NCBI GenBank assembly: GCA_963989385.1
Contig: OZ022500.1
Span: forward strand, 106,123,842-106,187,841
Direction of reading: 5' to 3'
Origin: Ctena decussata
Taxonomy: Eukaryota > Mollusca > Bivalvia > Lucinida > Lucinidae
DNA: 64,000 nt
The position numbers were made by a program, and so were the translations under genes. Of the stretch, positions 13,291 to 25,100 are shown piece after piece. Numbering within the stretch: position 1 is the stretch's first letter; every line of letters begins with the position of its first letter. The notes beneath the pieces are model-generated. The model did not search any database. It was not told where the DNA came from and saw only the letters and a list, made by a program, of their open reading frames with translations.

Positions 13291-13540
13291 TATAAAATTA
13301 CTAAAATATGGCATTTCTTTTTTTGTTAAGTACAGTTTAAACCCTGACTGGAATGGTCAGGCACTCTCTCCAGTACTGAGATTCTATCACAGCTCTAGGT
13401 AAGAGCAATATTTGATGATGATTGAATTTGTTCATTCTCCATGAAAATGTTTGATGTGACCCTTCATCCTTTCATCAATGACGGGTTGGCAAGGTGATTC
13501 AAGTTAGGGTGTCACATAACTCTTAACGTAAACACAAGAA

Positions 13541-13769
13541 ATGAGCCGCAACACAACAAAACCAACAAGTGGCATGTGCACCCAATAAAGACTCAGATCA
13601 GCTTGGGCATCTGCCCAGTCTGATCAGTGTTTGCTTCTGCACAGAGCTAGCTTAGTCTATTAGCTACCCTTTAAGCACAAAATGAAGACTCTGATCAGAC
13701 TGGGCAGAAGTCCAGGCCTTCGCTGGGCAAACATGCCGCTTTGTTGGTATTCTCGTGTCAAGGCTCAAA
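13541..13769. mobile_element. palindromic TGAGC MITE, copy 4
   Basis: TGAGCCGCAACACAACAAAA to 'gtgtcaaggctcaa'. One arm lacks part of the 'gctgatctgag' block. Confidence 0.8.
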
Positions 13770-14511
13770 TTATTCGGGAATAATCATCAGACATTAACAG
13801 CTGCTCCTTATAACAGCATGTTTATAGCCTGACAAAAATAAGTAAAAGTAAAACACATCACCAATGCATGCAGAAGGAGACAGGTCAGTTTCTATTTCAA
13901 AAAGCAACAGCATACTAGAAGGTCATTTCCATTAGATTAAACATGCTATGAGTCCATTTCAAATGCAGGCAGATTAAGTTCTTGTCCATATCTTTAAAGG
14001 AGGTAGGGAAAAGTTTCATTTTTCAATGGATTTAAACATGCCAAGAGTCCATTTTTGCAAAGAAGCAGGATGGATTCCATTCCACTGGATAAAGCATGCC
14101 ATGATTCCATTTCACCAGGATAAGTTTCATTCAGCTGGATTCTGCATTCACAATTTTATTTTGATAGGAAGCAAGGTAGGTTTTGTTTCATTCAAGCTTG
14201 CCATGACTCCATTTCTTTGGGATTCAGCAGATTCTACTCCAATGCATAATTTCTAAGGAAGCAGAATAGGTTAAAGTTCACTTGATTAAGCCTCATAACT
14301 CTATTTCCTCATGAAGCACGATAGGTTAGTCTTCTAGCATTTTCTCTGGATACAGGTTAAGTTACACACCACTAAATCTTTTCTTCCGGAAAGAGAGTAG
14401 GTTACAATTTTCTCGGAAATCAAGGCAGGTTCTACCCCACTGGATACACCATCTTGTGAATCTTTTTCCTCAGGAAGAGGGTAAGTACAGTCCAACTGAT
14501 AAAGCATCTCA

Positions 14512-14734
14512 GGGGCCGTATTCATAAAGCCACTTAAGTCGTTGCTATGCGGTTGCTAAGGCTAAATATCTATAAAGGAGATTCCCTACAACTATGAAAT
14601 TTGGTCTGGAGGAACAGTCTTTGTAAGACTGTTCCTCCAGAGCAAATTTCATAGTTGTAGGGAATCTCCTTCAAAGAAATTTAGCCTTAGCAACAGCATA
14701 GCAACCACTTAAGTCGCTTTATGAATACGGCCCC
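14512..14734. mobile_element. near-perfect fold-back element, copy 1 (GGGGCCGTATTC ends)
   Basis: About 105-bp arms: GGGGCCGTATTCATAAAGC and GCTTTATGAATACGGCCCC at the ends, 'ggagattccctacaac' inside, and a central GGAACAGTC/GACTGTTCC pairing. The whole element could form one long hairpin. Confidence 0.9.
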
Positions 14735-15609
14735 AGAATTCCACTTCCAGGTCCCACTCAACTCTGTAAAGCACCTCATGGTTCCATTTCCTCAAGAAGT
14801 TGGACATGTTACAGGCCACTGGATTAGCCATGTCATGATTTTCTTAAATGCAGAAGGATACTTTCTTCCTATGCATTGCGTAAGATATATCCAATTCAAA
14901 AAGTGTAAGAATCCACTGCACTGAATTATGCATTATTCCTTATCCCAAAGATGCAGAAAAGATCTCATCTCACTCGGTTCAGCATGTCACATCTCACTCG
15001 GTTCAGCATGTCATGATCCTGTTTTCCATAGATGCAGGATAACATTAAGGAAAATAGGTACAATGCCATGTATTTCCTCGACTCTTTTACAAAGAGAAAC
15101 AACTTTACTTCCTCTTTGCTTTCCTGGGCAACAGATTCCTTTCAAACAGAGGTCTACTCTTGAAGGAAAGAAACTGTATCCACTTCATCTTAAACATGTC
15201 ATTATCCCATATCACTGAATGAACTCAGCATGCAATGACTCCAGTTACCAAGGATGTAAGATCAGAACCATCATGCCATAATTCCATCTCCCAAAGAAGC
15301 TGGTACAGTATCATCTTACTGAATTAAGCATGCATGATTCCTTTTTTTCTTATACAGGGTACCTTTCAGTCCATTAAACATGCTATGATTACAGTTTCCG
15401 AAGAAGCTGGATAAGTTCTTCAATGGATTGAGCTTGCCTTTTGATAAGATCTTTTTTGTAGTTGCTTTTTTTTTGGTCATTAGAAAATGGAGAGAAAATC
15501 TGTTGTACCTCACTGTGTTATACATGCCACTATTCCTAAGGAGAACAAAGATTCATATACATTTGCCTTTTACATCCACTTCAGCAAAGAGCTAGAGCTG
15601 AAGAATGAC

Positions 15610-15615
15610 TTTATT
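15610..15615 (-). terminator. candidate polyadenylation signal AATAAA
   Basis: TTTATT on the plus strand reads AATAAA on the coding strand, 138 nt after the GBF1 stop. It is the nearest canonical hexamer I noticed; other copies lie further downstream, so the real site may differ. Confidence 0.35.
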
Positions 15616-15752
15616 CCCCCAAGTTATAAGACTAACTTTGTTCAAACTGGTCACCAGGAAAGAATGCATTCAAATTTCAATATCCAAAATGCATAAATGG
15701 GGTTCATTCTAAAAGGACACAGCATGCCAAAATTCCATTCCAGAAAGCAAGA

Positions 15753-16183
15753 CTAACTCACATGAACTTGTGGGGATACAATGTGTATTCCTGTACCTTT
15801 CATAAGCTCTGGGTTTAGAAGCAGGGGCAATGAAGGGCTAACAAAGTTGTTACCAGGTCCTGTTTCTAGGCCACTATTAGGTCCTGTTGCTAAGCTACCA
15901 CTAAGTCCTGTTGCCAGGTTATCACTAAGTCCAGTTGCTATGCTACTACTAGTTCCTGTTCCTATGCTGCTACTGTTTTCAGATGCGGAGTCACCATGAG
16001 TTGTACCAATTAAAATACTTGCATCCACGCCAGCTGTACTTATTCCAAAATCTCCTAGGTCAGGGAGTGGGGTGTGTAAGAAATATGAGGCTGCTGATGG
16101 AAGATCTGGGTCTGTTGCTAGGGAAGTAGTCTGGTTGCTAGGCACCAATGATGGCACTGAGTCTGGTACAGGCGCAGCATGTT
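15753..16183 (-). CDS. GBF1: GBF1 exon 28 (C-terminal tail and stop)
   Basis: Codes v1661-1803 and a TAG stop at 15755-15753. A Ser/Gly/Thr tail contains five 8-residue repeats (15855-15974; units such as [24 protein letters not shown]). It then ends in [14 protein letters not shown] near the stop, matching human LPIILNPALIE close to its C-terminus. Two acceptor AGs 6 nt apart are in frame: start at 16183, or at 16189, which adds Val-Leu. The upstream intron sequence at this acceptor is only 20-26 bp from the edge of a transposable element. Confidence 0.93.
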
Positions 16184-19100
16184 CTAATACTGTGTTTGGA
16201 ATTATTAAGAGTCATTCTCTGTAAGCATCAAAGTGCTTCGCATATAGGCTGGAAATGACATCTCTCAGATTCTGATGAAACTTGATGTACATCAAGACAT
16301 CCATCCAGGACCATCAAATCAGTATTTATTTTTTTCATTCACTGCCCCATTACCATGGCAACAGCAATAAAGTGAAATAGGCCAGAAATGCATGATCTGT
16401 GTATGAAATTTTCGTGAATTTAAAGCCTTTTTGCACTTGTACATATGATTTGAGCAGGCAGATATAATTAAACCAGCAATAGATTATAAATATTTGTTAT
16501 TTTCTAAGTATGGCTGATTGCTGACATTGCCGATATGTATTTCCATTCTGACGGTAGGTCACGTGGAAACTAGGCATGATTTTAAGTTTTTGATTTTTTT
16601 GAAAAATGACAAAATTATCAAATTTTGAATTGAATTTACACAAAATCGCAGCAATAACTTTTTTTTTAATTTCTTATATTTTTTTTGATTAGCTTTCATA
16701 CTAAATAATATCAAAAATTTGGAATGGGTATATTTGTTGTTCAAAAAATAAATCGCTTCAAAGTTGTCTACCGTCACTGGTTTGCAGGAAATATAAAAAT
16801 TACAAATACCAAAGGAAATACATTTCTTTTACTCATATATCTGTTTGAAAGATCCAAAATCAACAAATTAACAAGAAATATAACCACAGTAAGGTATCCT
16901 TGCTAAACTTTGCATACAGAAGCTGTCTCACATCAAAATTTATGGGGTCTACTTACCCCACCCACTTCTTACAACAGATAACTTTTGGGTTTGTTTTCTT
17001 TCTACAATTTGCTAAGTATTGAAACCTTTTTGACCAACTTTGGGAAGAAAAAACATGCATTTCTTTGCTATAGAGCTATGAAATATAAAACAAAAGGAAT
17101 TTTGTCTAGGGAAGGAACCAAAATAACATCATTTGAATTGTATAATATAAATGATATTACAATGAAAACACTACAAAAATGTTTGAAAAGATGTATTCTT
17201 ATTCATTTATGTCTACTTGATATTTGGTCGATGATGACTGACATAATTGTTAAAGAAAAGTGTGCTAAAAGCTTTAACTAACTGATTTAATGGGGTCTAA
17301 TTACCCCACCCACAATGGCCAGCAATAATAAGAGAGTTGCCATCAAAAATTTTCTCGAAAAGAAAACATCAGATATGAAGTGGAAAGAATGAAGATATCT
17401 TTTTCATTTGAAAATTATAATTTCAAATTAGTCATAATTGTGTTTATCATATGACATGGCTTTTATTCAGAGGCTAACATCATTAAACCAGAAGGCCAAT
17501 GGCCCTATATCGCTCACCTGAGCACTGAGGCATTGAGGTTACAGCAACAAAACACCATGCACAACAGCAATAAAAAACACCATTTATGTAGAGGATAATA
17601 TCACAAGCATTTATGCAAAAAAAAAAAGCTTTATCCCCCATTAATGGCTTCTCAGAAGATCTTTGGCAAAAAAAGTGAAAATTTGGCCTTTCAGCTGCAA
17701 TGGCAACCAATCAAAATCGGGTAATTGGGAAAAATTCATATGGCTGGTAGAGGACTACTCCAGGAACATTTCTGTGAAGTTTTGTCAAAATATCTGCAGT
17801 AACACAGAAATAAATAGCAAATGTCTACTTTCCTCATTATAAGTCTATAGAAACTTTAAGTTGCCGTAGCAACAAATTCACATGGGCAATGATAATATAA
17901 AACATACTTTAGGTAGAGGTTAAAATTATTAATATGTATGCTAAGTATCAGCTTCATCCCCCTCATGGCTTCACTTTTCCCATTATGAGTCTATGGAAAC
18001 TATAAGTCGCCATAGCAACCAAAGTTCTTATGGGATTGGAAGAAAAAGAATAAAATTTATGTAGAAACTACTGTCATCAACATGTTTGCACAATATCAGC
18101 TTCATCCCCTATATGGCTTCTGAGCAGAAGATTTTTTTTTTTTTCAAAATTTACACTATATTTTGCCATGGCAACCAATCAAATTCAGCGATTTGGAGAA
18201 AATTCATATGAATCATAGAGGACTACTCAAGAAACATTTCTATAGAAAAAAATTTAAGTAACTGCAGTTAGTTAGACAGCAAAAATTGCAAATTTCCATT
18301 TTCCTCATTATAAGTCAATGGAAACTCTTAGTTGCCATAGCAACCAAACTGCAGGAGCAATTGCCATGAAAAACAATAATTCTATAAAGGCTAGTACTAA
18401 GGTTCTTTCTGTAAAGTTTGAGCTTTATTGGGCCACATAGTTTCTGCGAAGATGATTTTTTAATATTTTTCTATTTTTAACCATTCGGTTGCAATAGCAA
18501 CCAGCCAAATTGCGCAATTTGCATAAATTTAACATGGCTGGTTAAAGACGACTCAAGGTACATTTCTATGAAAGTTTTGTCAAAATATCCACAGTGGCAT
18601 AGCAATAAATGCAAATTTTCCATTTTGCCATTAGAAGTCAATGGCAACTTTCAGTTCCCATAGCAACCAAACTGCTTGAGCAATTGCCAAGAAAAACAGT
18701 ACTTTTATAGAAGCTAGTACTAAGATCCTTTCTGTAAAGTTTGAGCTTTATTGGTTGCATAGTTTCTGAGGAGATGATTTTTGAATATTTTTTCTATTTT
18801 TTAACCATTCGGTTGCCATGGCAACCAGCCAAATTGTGCAATTTACATAAAGTTCATGTGGTTGATAGAGGACTACTCAAGGAACATTTCTGTAAAAGTT
18901 TTGTCAAAATATCTGCAGTGACATAGCAATAAATGCAAATTTTCCATTTTGCCATTATAAGTCAATGGCAACTTTCAGTTCCCATAGCAACCAAACTGCT
19001 AGAGCAATTGCCAAGAAAAACAGTACTTTTATAGAAGCTGGTACTAAGATCTTTTCTGTGAAGTTTGAGCTTTATTGGTTGCATAGTTTCTGAGGAGATG

Positions 19101-22100
19101 ATTTTTGAATATTTTTTCTATTTTTTAACCATTCGGTTGCCATGGCAACCAGCTAAATTGTGCAATTTACATAAAGTTCATGTGGTTGATAGAGGAATAC
19201 TCAAGGAACATTTCTGTAAAAGTTTTGTCAAAATATCTGCAGTGACATAGCAATAAATGCAAATTTTCAATTTTTCCCATACAAGTCAATGGAAAATTTA
19301 AGTTGCTATAGCAACCAAAGTTCTGAAGCGATTTGGATAAAAACAGTGTTATTGATTCCCCCTGCCTATAGATGCTATATATGAAATTTGGTAACAATGG
19401 GCCTTGTAGTTTCAGAGGAGATGTCATTTGAAAATATTGATGGACGGACGACGGACGGACGGACGACGGACGACGGATGCCTGCCTATACTATAAGCTCA
19501 CCTGTGAGCCTTCGGCTCAGGTGAGCTAAAAACAAGAGCTTTTCAGGCGGCCCATTATACGCCCGATCTAGTGCCATGAAGGAGTTACAGAATGAACAAG
19601 ATTGTTAACAGAAAGATAAACAGGCAGATCGGATAAAGTAGAGTTACCATTCTTGGTCCTAAAAACATTCCCTTACCTTATCACACAGGTCTGGCATTCA
19701 ACACAGGCAACGAAGGCAATATACTATAGAACTCGATTGTTTTTGCATACCTCTTAGATTAATTTCAAATTGTCATTCTTACGGACCCCGCAGTTTGTTA
19801 GACCTCTTAGTCAGACCAGTTTTTTTCAAAGAAATTCCGTCCGGTATCAATGTAGTGCTTGAATAAGGTTGTCATGGTCGTTGTAGTCCAATGTTTCAAG
19901 CATTTCTTGAATACGCATATCAAATTAGTTAAATTTTTTATTCCTATCTCAAGAGTCGGGGGTTGTATGTTCCGGGAGACTATACTTCTGAAACAAACTT
20001 ATCCTGATGAGCAGAGCAAGCAAGTTTCCTGTACGTTGTCCTCGTTGCCTGTGTTGAATGCCAGACCAGTGTGTATATACACATTACCGTAGAGTTTCGT
20101 GAAAATATTTTCAACTATTAAAGAGTTACAGAGTAAACAGGAAATTTATGCAAGGGCAGATTATTCAGGAAGTCAGCCAGAGTTGTGGTTTTTACTCAAG
20201 ATGCATTGCCCTATTATTATACATGTTCCTACAAATTCCAGCAAAATATTTCAATGGGTTAAGGAGTGAATGGGAGTAGCCTTAAGCAACAAATCAAATG
20301 GAAGGTACTCCAAAATTAAGTAAGGGGGGAGCAACTATACTTGAATGCAACACATTGTCTTGTAATAATGCGTATTGCTATAAAGTTTCATCAAGACATT
20401 TGAAACGATTACCAAGTTATGGTATGCACACGATTAGTGTACACAAAAAAGCCTAAAAACTATCAAAAGGATGTGACTCTGAAACTAAGTAAGAGAGAGC
20501 AACTATTGTTAAATGCCACGTTGGGACTTCATGCGCATTGCTATGCAGTTTCAAGAAGATGTCCTAAATGGTTATCTAGTTACCGCACGCACAAGACTAG
20601 TCGTGAAAAAAAAATCATCAAAAGGGGCATAACTTGGAAACTGAGAAAGGGAGAGCAACTATTATTGTACGCGTCACTTTGCCCTATCCTAATTCATATT
20701 CTTCCTACGAAATTGCAAGAAGACATCCCAAAGGGTTACTGAGTTATGGTGCGCACAAGAATTGTGATGGACAGACACACGGACAGACAGACACACGGAC
20801 AGACAGCGCCATGACATATTACGTCCATTTTTTTTCAAAATGGGCGTTTAAAATTTGATACTGGCGCATAACGCCGTGATGCCTTATGTGACAAAAATGT
20901 TCAAATAAAGTCATTTTCAGAGAGCAAAAAACAGGCTTAATAAAAGCACACTAAAAGACTGCGTAATACCCCGCCACTGCATACCAGATACAGCTTTTGT
21001 TTATGATTTCATACTTGTTTACAGCTCAAGTTCAGGGGGCAGATAACTATACTGAGATAAAAAATTTACCATCAATGAAAGCTATTATTGCTTTGATTAT
21101 TTAATACATATTTCAGGAAAATCCCTTTCAGTTCTGATGATTTTATACAGATTTTTTTTCATGATTACATACCTATATAATTATAGCCCTGGGTCAGGGG
21201 CATATAAACCCTTGAGACAAAATTTTGATCACAACAGGAAGCTTGTATTAATTTGATAATTTGCTGCAAGTTTCCAGAAAATCTTTTGCAATTCTGATTT
21301 TATATTATTGGGTTTTTTTTTCATGATTTTATACATGTATATATCCCCGTGGCAGGGGCAGATAAACCTGTTGGACTAGATTCTGGTTGTAAAAAAAGCT
21401 GTAAATAATATTTATATCATTTCTGTGAAATCTCATAAAGATATACCAAAACTCTTATTTTATTTTTTTTTTCATGATTTTATACATGTATATAGGGCTG
21501 TGCCAGGGGAAGATAACCCTTGGAGAGAAAATTTTGATCATGCAGGAAGCTTTTATCGTTTCAATAAGTTGTTGCAAGTTTCAGGAGAATCACTTTCTAC
21601 CCTGATTTTATGTAGATTTTTTCATGATTTTATGCATGTATATAGCCCTGGGGCAGGGGCAGATAATCCTGGTGGACAAAATTCTGCTTGCAACAGAAAG
21701 GATATATTGTTTCAATCTTTTCTGTGAATTTTCATGAAGATATCTCAATGAGTAAAGGAACTACAGACAAAAAGCCATTTTTGAAACATTGACAAGGGCA
21801 ATAACTCTGTCCTAAGATTTCGAAATTCGCTCATTAACAATCCTAACCAAGATATTTCCGAGTCTAATGCACATGCCAAGTTTGAAGAAAACTACTCAAG
21901 TTATCGAACGGAAACGAAATGGTCACAGACGGACAGACAGACAGACACGCGTACGTACGTACGACAGATGGATGGAGAGACACACGGACAGCCAGCGTGA
22001 AAGCATAATATCCCGCCACTAACGTGTGGCATGGTCTAAAAACTTCATATGATAAACAAATGTTATACACTTTGTCATTTCATACAAAATTAATGAAACT

Positions 22101-25100
22101 CACCGACAGTTTATTTCATACGACGACAACAATTTTCAAAGAGGGAGACACACACAAACAATATACACATCTCGATAAAGTTGTGTTAAAATATTCTAAA
22201 CGGTTAAGGAGTTACAGAGTAAACAGGAAATTTATGTATGGGCAGATAATCCAGTAAGCAAGCCAGAGTCATGGTTCTTGCTCAGGATTCATTGCCCCAT
22301 TATTACACACATTCCTACAAAGTTTCATTCTAATATTTCAAAGGGTTAAGGAGATATGGAGTGAATGGAAATGCCTTAAAATAATGATCAAAGGGAGGTT
22401 ACCCCAAAATTAAGAAAGGGGGAGCAACCATTCTTATATGTGACACATCATCTTGTGATCATGCACATTGCTATAAAGTTTCATCATGATATTCCATACA
22501 GTTACTGAGTTAATGTATGCACAACATAAGTATACACAAAAATAGCCGAAAAGAATGAAAGGGATGTAACTCAGTAACGAAGAAAGGGAGAGCAACCATT
22601 GTTGTATGCGACACATCGTTGGGACTTCATACACATTTCTATGAAGTTTCATGAAGATATCCCAAACAGTTATCTAGTTATGATGCTCACAAGACCTGCA
22701 GGGGAAAAAAAAACAATCAAAGGGGCATTACTTGGAAACTAAGGAAGGGGGAGCAACCATTCTTGTATGTGTTACATTCCCCCTACCTACTACATATGCC
22801 TACAAAATTTCATGAAGATATCCCTAATGGTTACTGAGTTATGGCGCACACAAGAATGTTTATGGACGGAGGAAAGGGAGTTTACTCCAAAATTAAGAAA
22901 GGGGGAGCAACCATTCTTATATGCGATATTTATCTTATGATCATGCACATTGCTATAAAGTTTCATCATGATATTCCAAACAGTTACTGAGTAAATGTAT
23001 GCACAACATAAGTATACACAAAAACAGCCAAAAAGAACTAATAAAAGGGATGTAACTCAGAAACGAGAAACAAGGGCTTCGCAAGCGGCGCATAATACGC
23101 CCGTTTAAATGTCATAAAGGAGTTACAGAATGAACAAGACTGTTTACAAAAGGATAGACAGACAGACAAACAGAGGCAACCACTCTATAATAAATGAATT
23201 CAACATTATATGTAAAATATATCAAGTCAAGGGAGATAAACTAAATATACTAGACATACCATTCTTGGTTGTATTACATTCCCTTGGCATCACTACAATA
23301 TTTTAAACAGTTGAAATGTTACAGAGTAAACAGGATATTTATGCAAGGGCAGGTAATTCAGTAAGTAAGACAGAGTTGTGGTTCTTGCTCAGGATACATT
23401 GCCTCATTATTATACACATTCCTACAAAGTTTCATTCTAATATTTCAAAAGTTTAAGGAGATATGGAGTGAATGAGAAACGCCTAAAAAATACTAATCAA
23501 AGGGAGGTTACTCCAAAATTAAGAAAAGGGGAGCAACCATTCTTATATGTGACACACTGTCTTGTGATCATGCACATTGTTATAAAGTTTCATCATGATA
23601 TTCCAAACGGTTACCAAGTTAAGGTATGCAAAAGGTTAGTATACACAAAAATAGTCAACAAAAACTAATGAAATGGATGTAACTCTAAAATGAAGAAAGG
23701 GAGAGCAGCCATTGTTGTACGCGACACATCGTTGGGTCTTCATACACAGTGCTATGAAGTTTCATTAAGTTATCCCAAACGGTTATCTAGTTATGGCGCG
23801 CACAAGACTTGCAGGGAAAAAACTAATCAAAGGGGCATAACTTGGAAACTAAGGAAGGGGGAGCAACCACTTCTGTACGCGACATGTTCCCCCAACCTAA
23901 TACATATTCCTACCAAATATCATGAATATATCCCTAACGGTTAATGAGTTATGGCACGCACAAGAATGTTTACGGACGGACGGCAGACGGACGGACGGAC
24001 AGCGCCATGACATAATACGTCCGTTTTTTCAAAACGGGCGTATAAAAAGGGAGAGCAACCATTGTTGTACGCGACACATCGTTGGGACTTCATACACATT
24101 GCTATGAAGTTTCATGAAAATATCCCAAACAGTTATCTAGTTCTGGCGCGCACAAGACCTGTAGGGTAAAAAACAATCAAAGGGGCATAACTTTGAAACC
24201 ATGGAAGGGGGAGCAACCATTCTTGTACGCGACACGTTCCCCCTACCTAATACATATGCCTACAAAATTTCATGAAGATATCCCAAACGGTTACTGAGTT
24301 ATGGCGCGCACAAGAATGTTTACGGACGGACGGACGGACGGACAGACGGACGGACGGACGGACAGCGCCATGACATAATAAGTCCGTTTTTTCAAAACGG
24401 GCGTATAAAAATAGTCCTGATTAACTTTCAACAAAATTGAATGCTCATATGCATTTGAAAAGAATATTTTCTCTTATCATAATTTCAAAGATTTTGTACA
24501 GAAAGTTTTTTGCAGTTTTCATGGCTGCTTATGAGTGGTAATGATACGTCTAGGCATCAAATACTTCAGAGCATCACCTCATACTTCAGAGTATCACCTT
24601 CCATGCCTACGTCAATATAATAGAATGTTTAGAAGTCCTGAGGATACCACTAAACACATCAAAGTCAAAAGTGTGATGCTGGTGTTGAACTCTTGTTGCC
24701 TTTTATGAGCAGTAAACTATGAAGACAATTGTTGATAATATATGAAGCAAGGCAGCTGACTTACTTTTAAATCCAGTTGATATATTTGCGCTTAGCTATC
24801 ATTTTGAGCCCTTAGCAACCAACTTTTAACATATTTGGAAGCTTTGACTGATCTGCATATAAGGAATATCTTTTACCAGAAAGAAACTATGACGAGAACT
24901 TCGAGTAATGTTGGAGCCCTGGTAGCTTAGTGGGTTAAGCACTGGCCTACTGATTTAGCGGACCGGATTCGAATCCCGCTTGAGGCGAGAATCTTTCCTA
25001 CCGTAAACGGGGTTCCGTTGCATACAGCCTTTCATTATCATATTTTCATCATCCTGATATGACTGAAATACTGTTGAAAAGGACAAGTCATCCATCAATC

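Larger units (their letters stand above)
13915..15752 (-). repeat. degenerate minisatellite abutting the GBF1 stop codon
   Basis: Plus-strand blocks such as 'catgccatgattccattt', 'agaagctggat' and 'ggattaagcatgc' recur at irregular spacings of about 55-80 bp from about 13915 to 15752. The repeat stops at the GBF1 TAG codon, so it likely makes up the 3' UTR and flank of the gene. A 223-bp fold-back element (14512-14734) sits inside it. Short open frames here are by-products of the repeat. Confidence 0.6.

Noticed and set aside
15753..16157. Last GBF1 exon read as a free-standing 134-residue gene starting at an internal Met
   Set aside because: Its C-terminal LPLLLNPEL matches the GBF1 C-terminus, and the frame continues upstream to a splice acceptor in phase with exon 27.
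18741..19250. Two identical 61-residue frames as a duplicated gene
   Set aside because: They are internal units of a pearl-like element; the same frame arises from the 324-bp tandem repeat.
24906..24985. Free-standing tRNA gene
   Set aside because: A and B boxes are present but no clean acceptor stem was found, and the SINE body follows, repeated elsewhere in the window.
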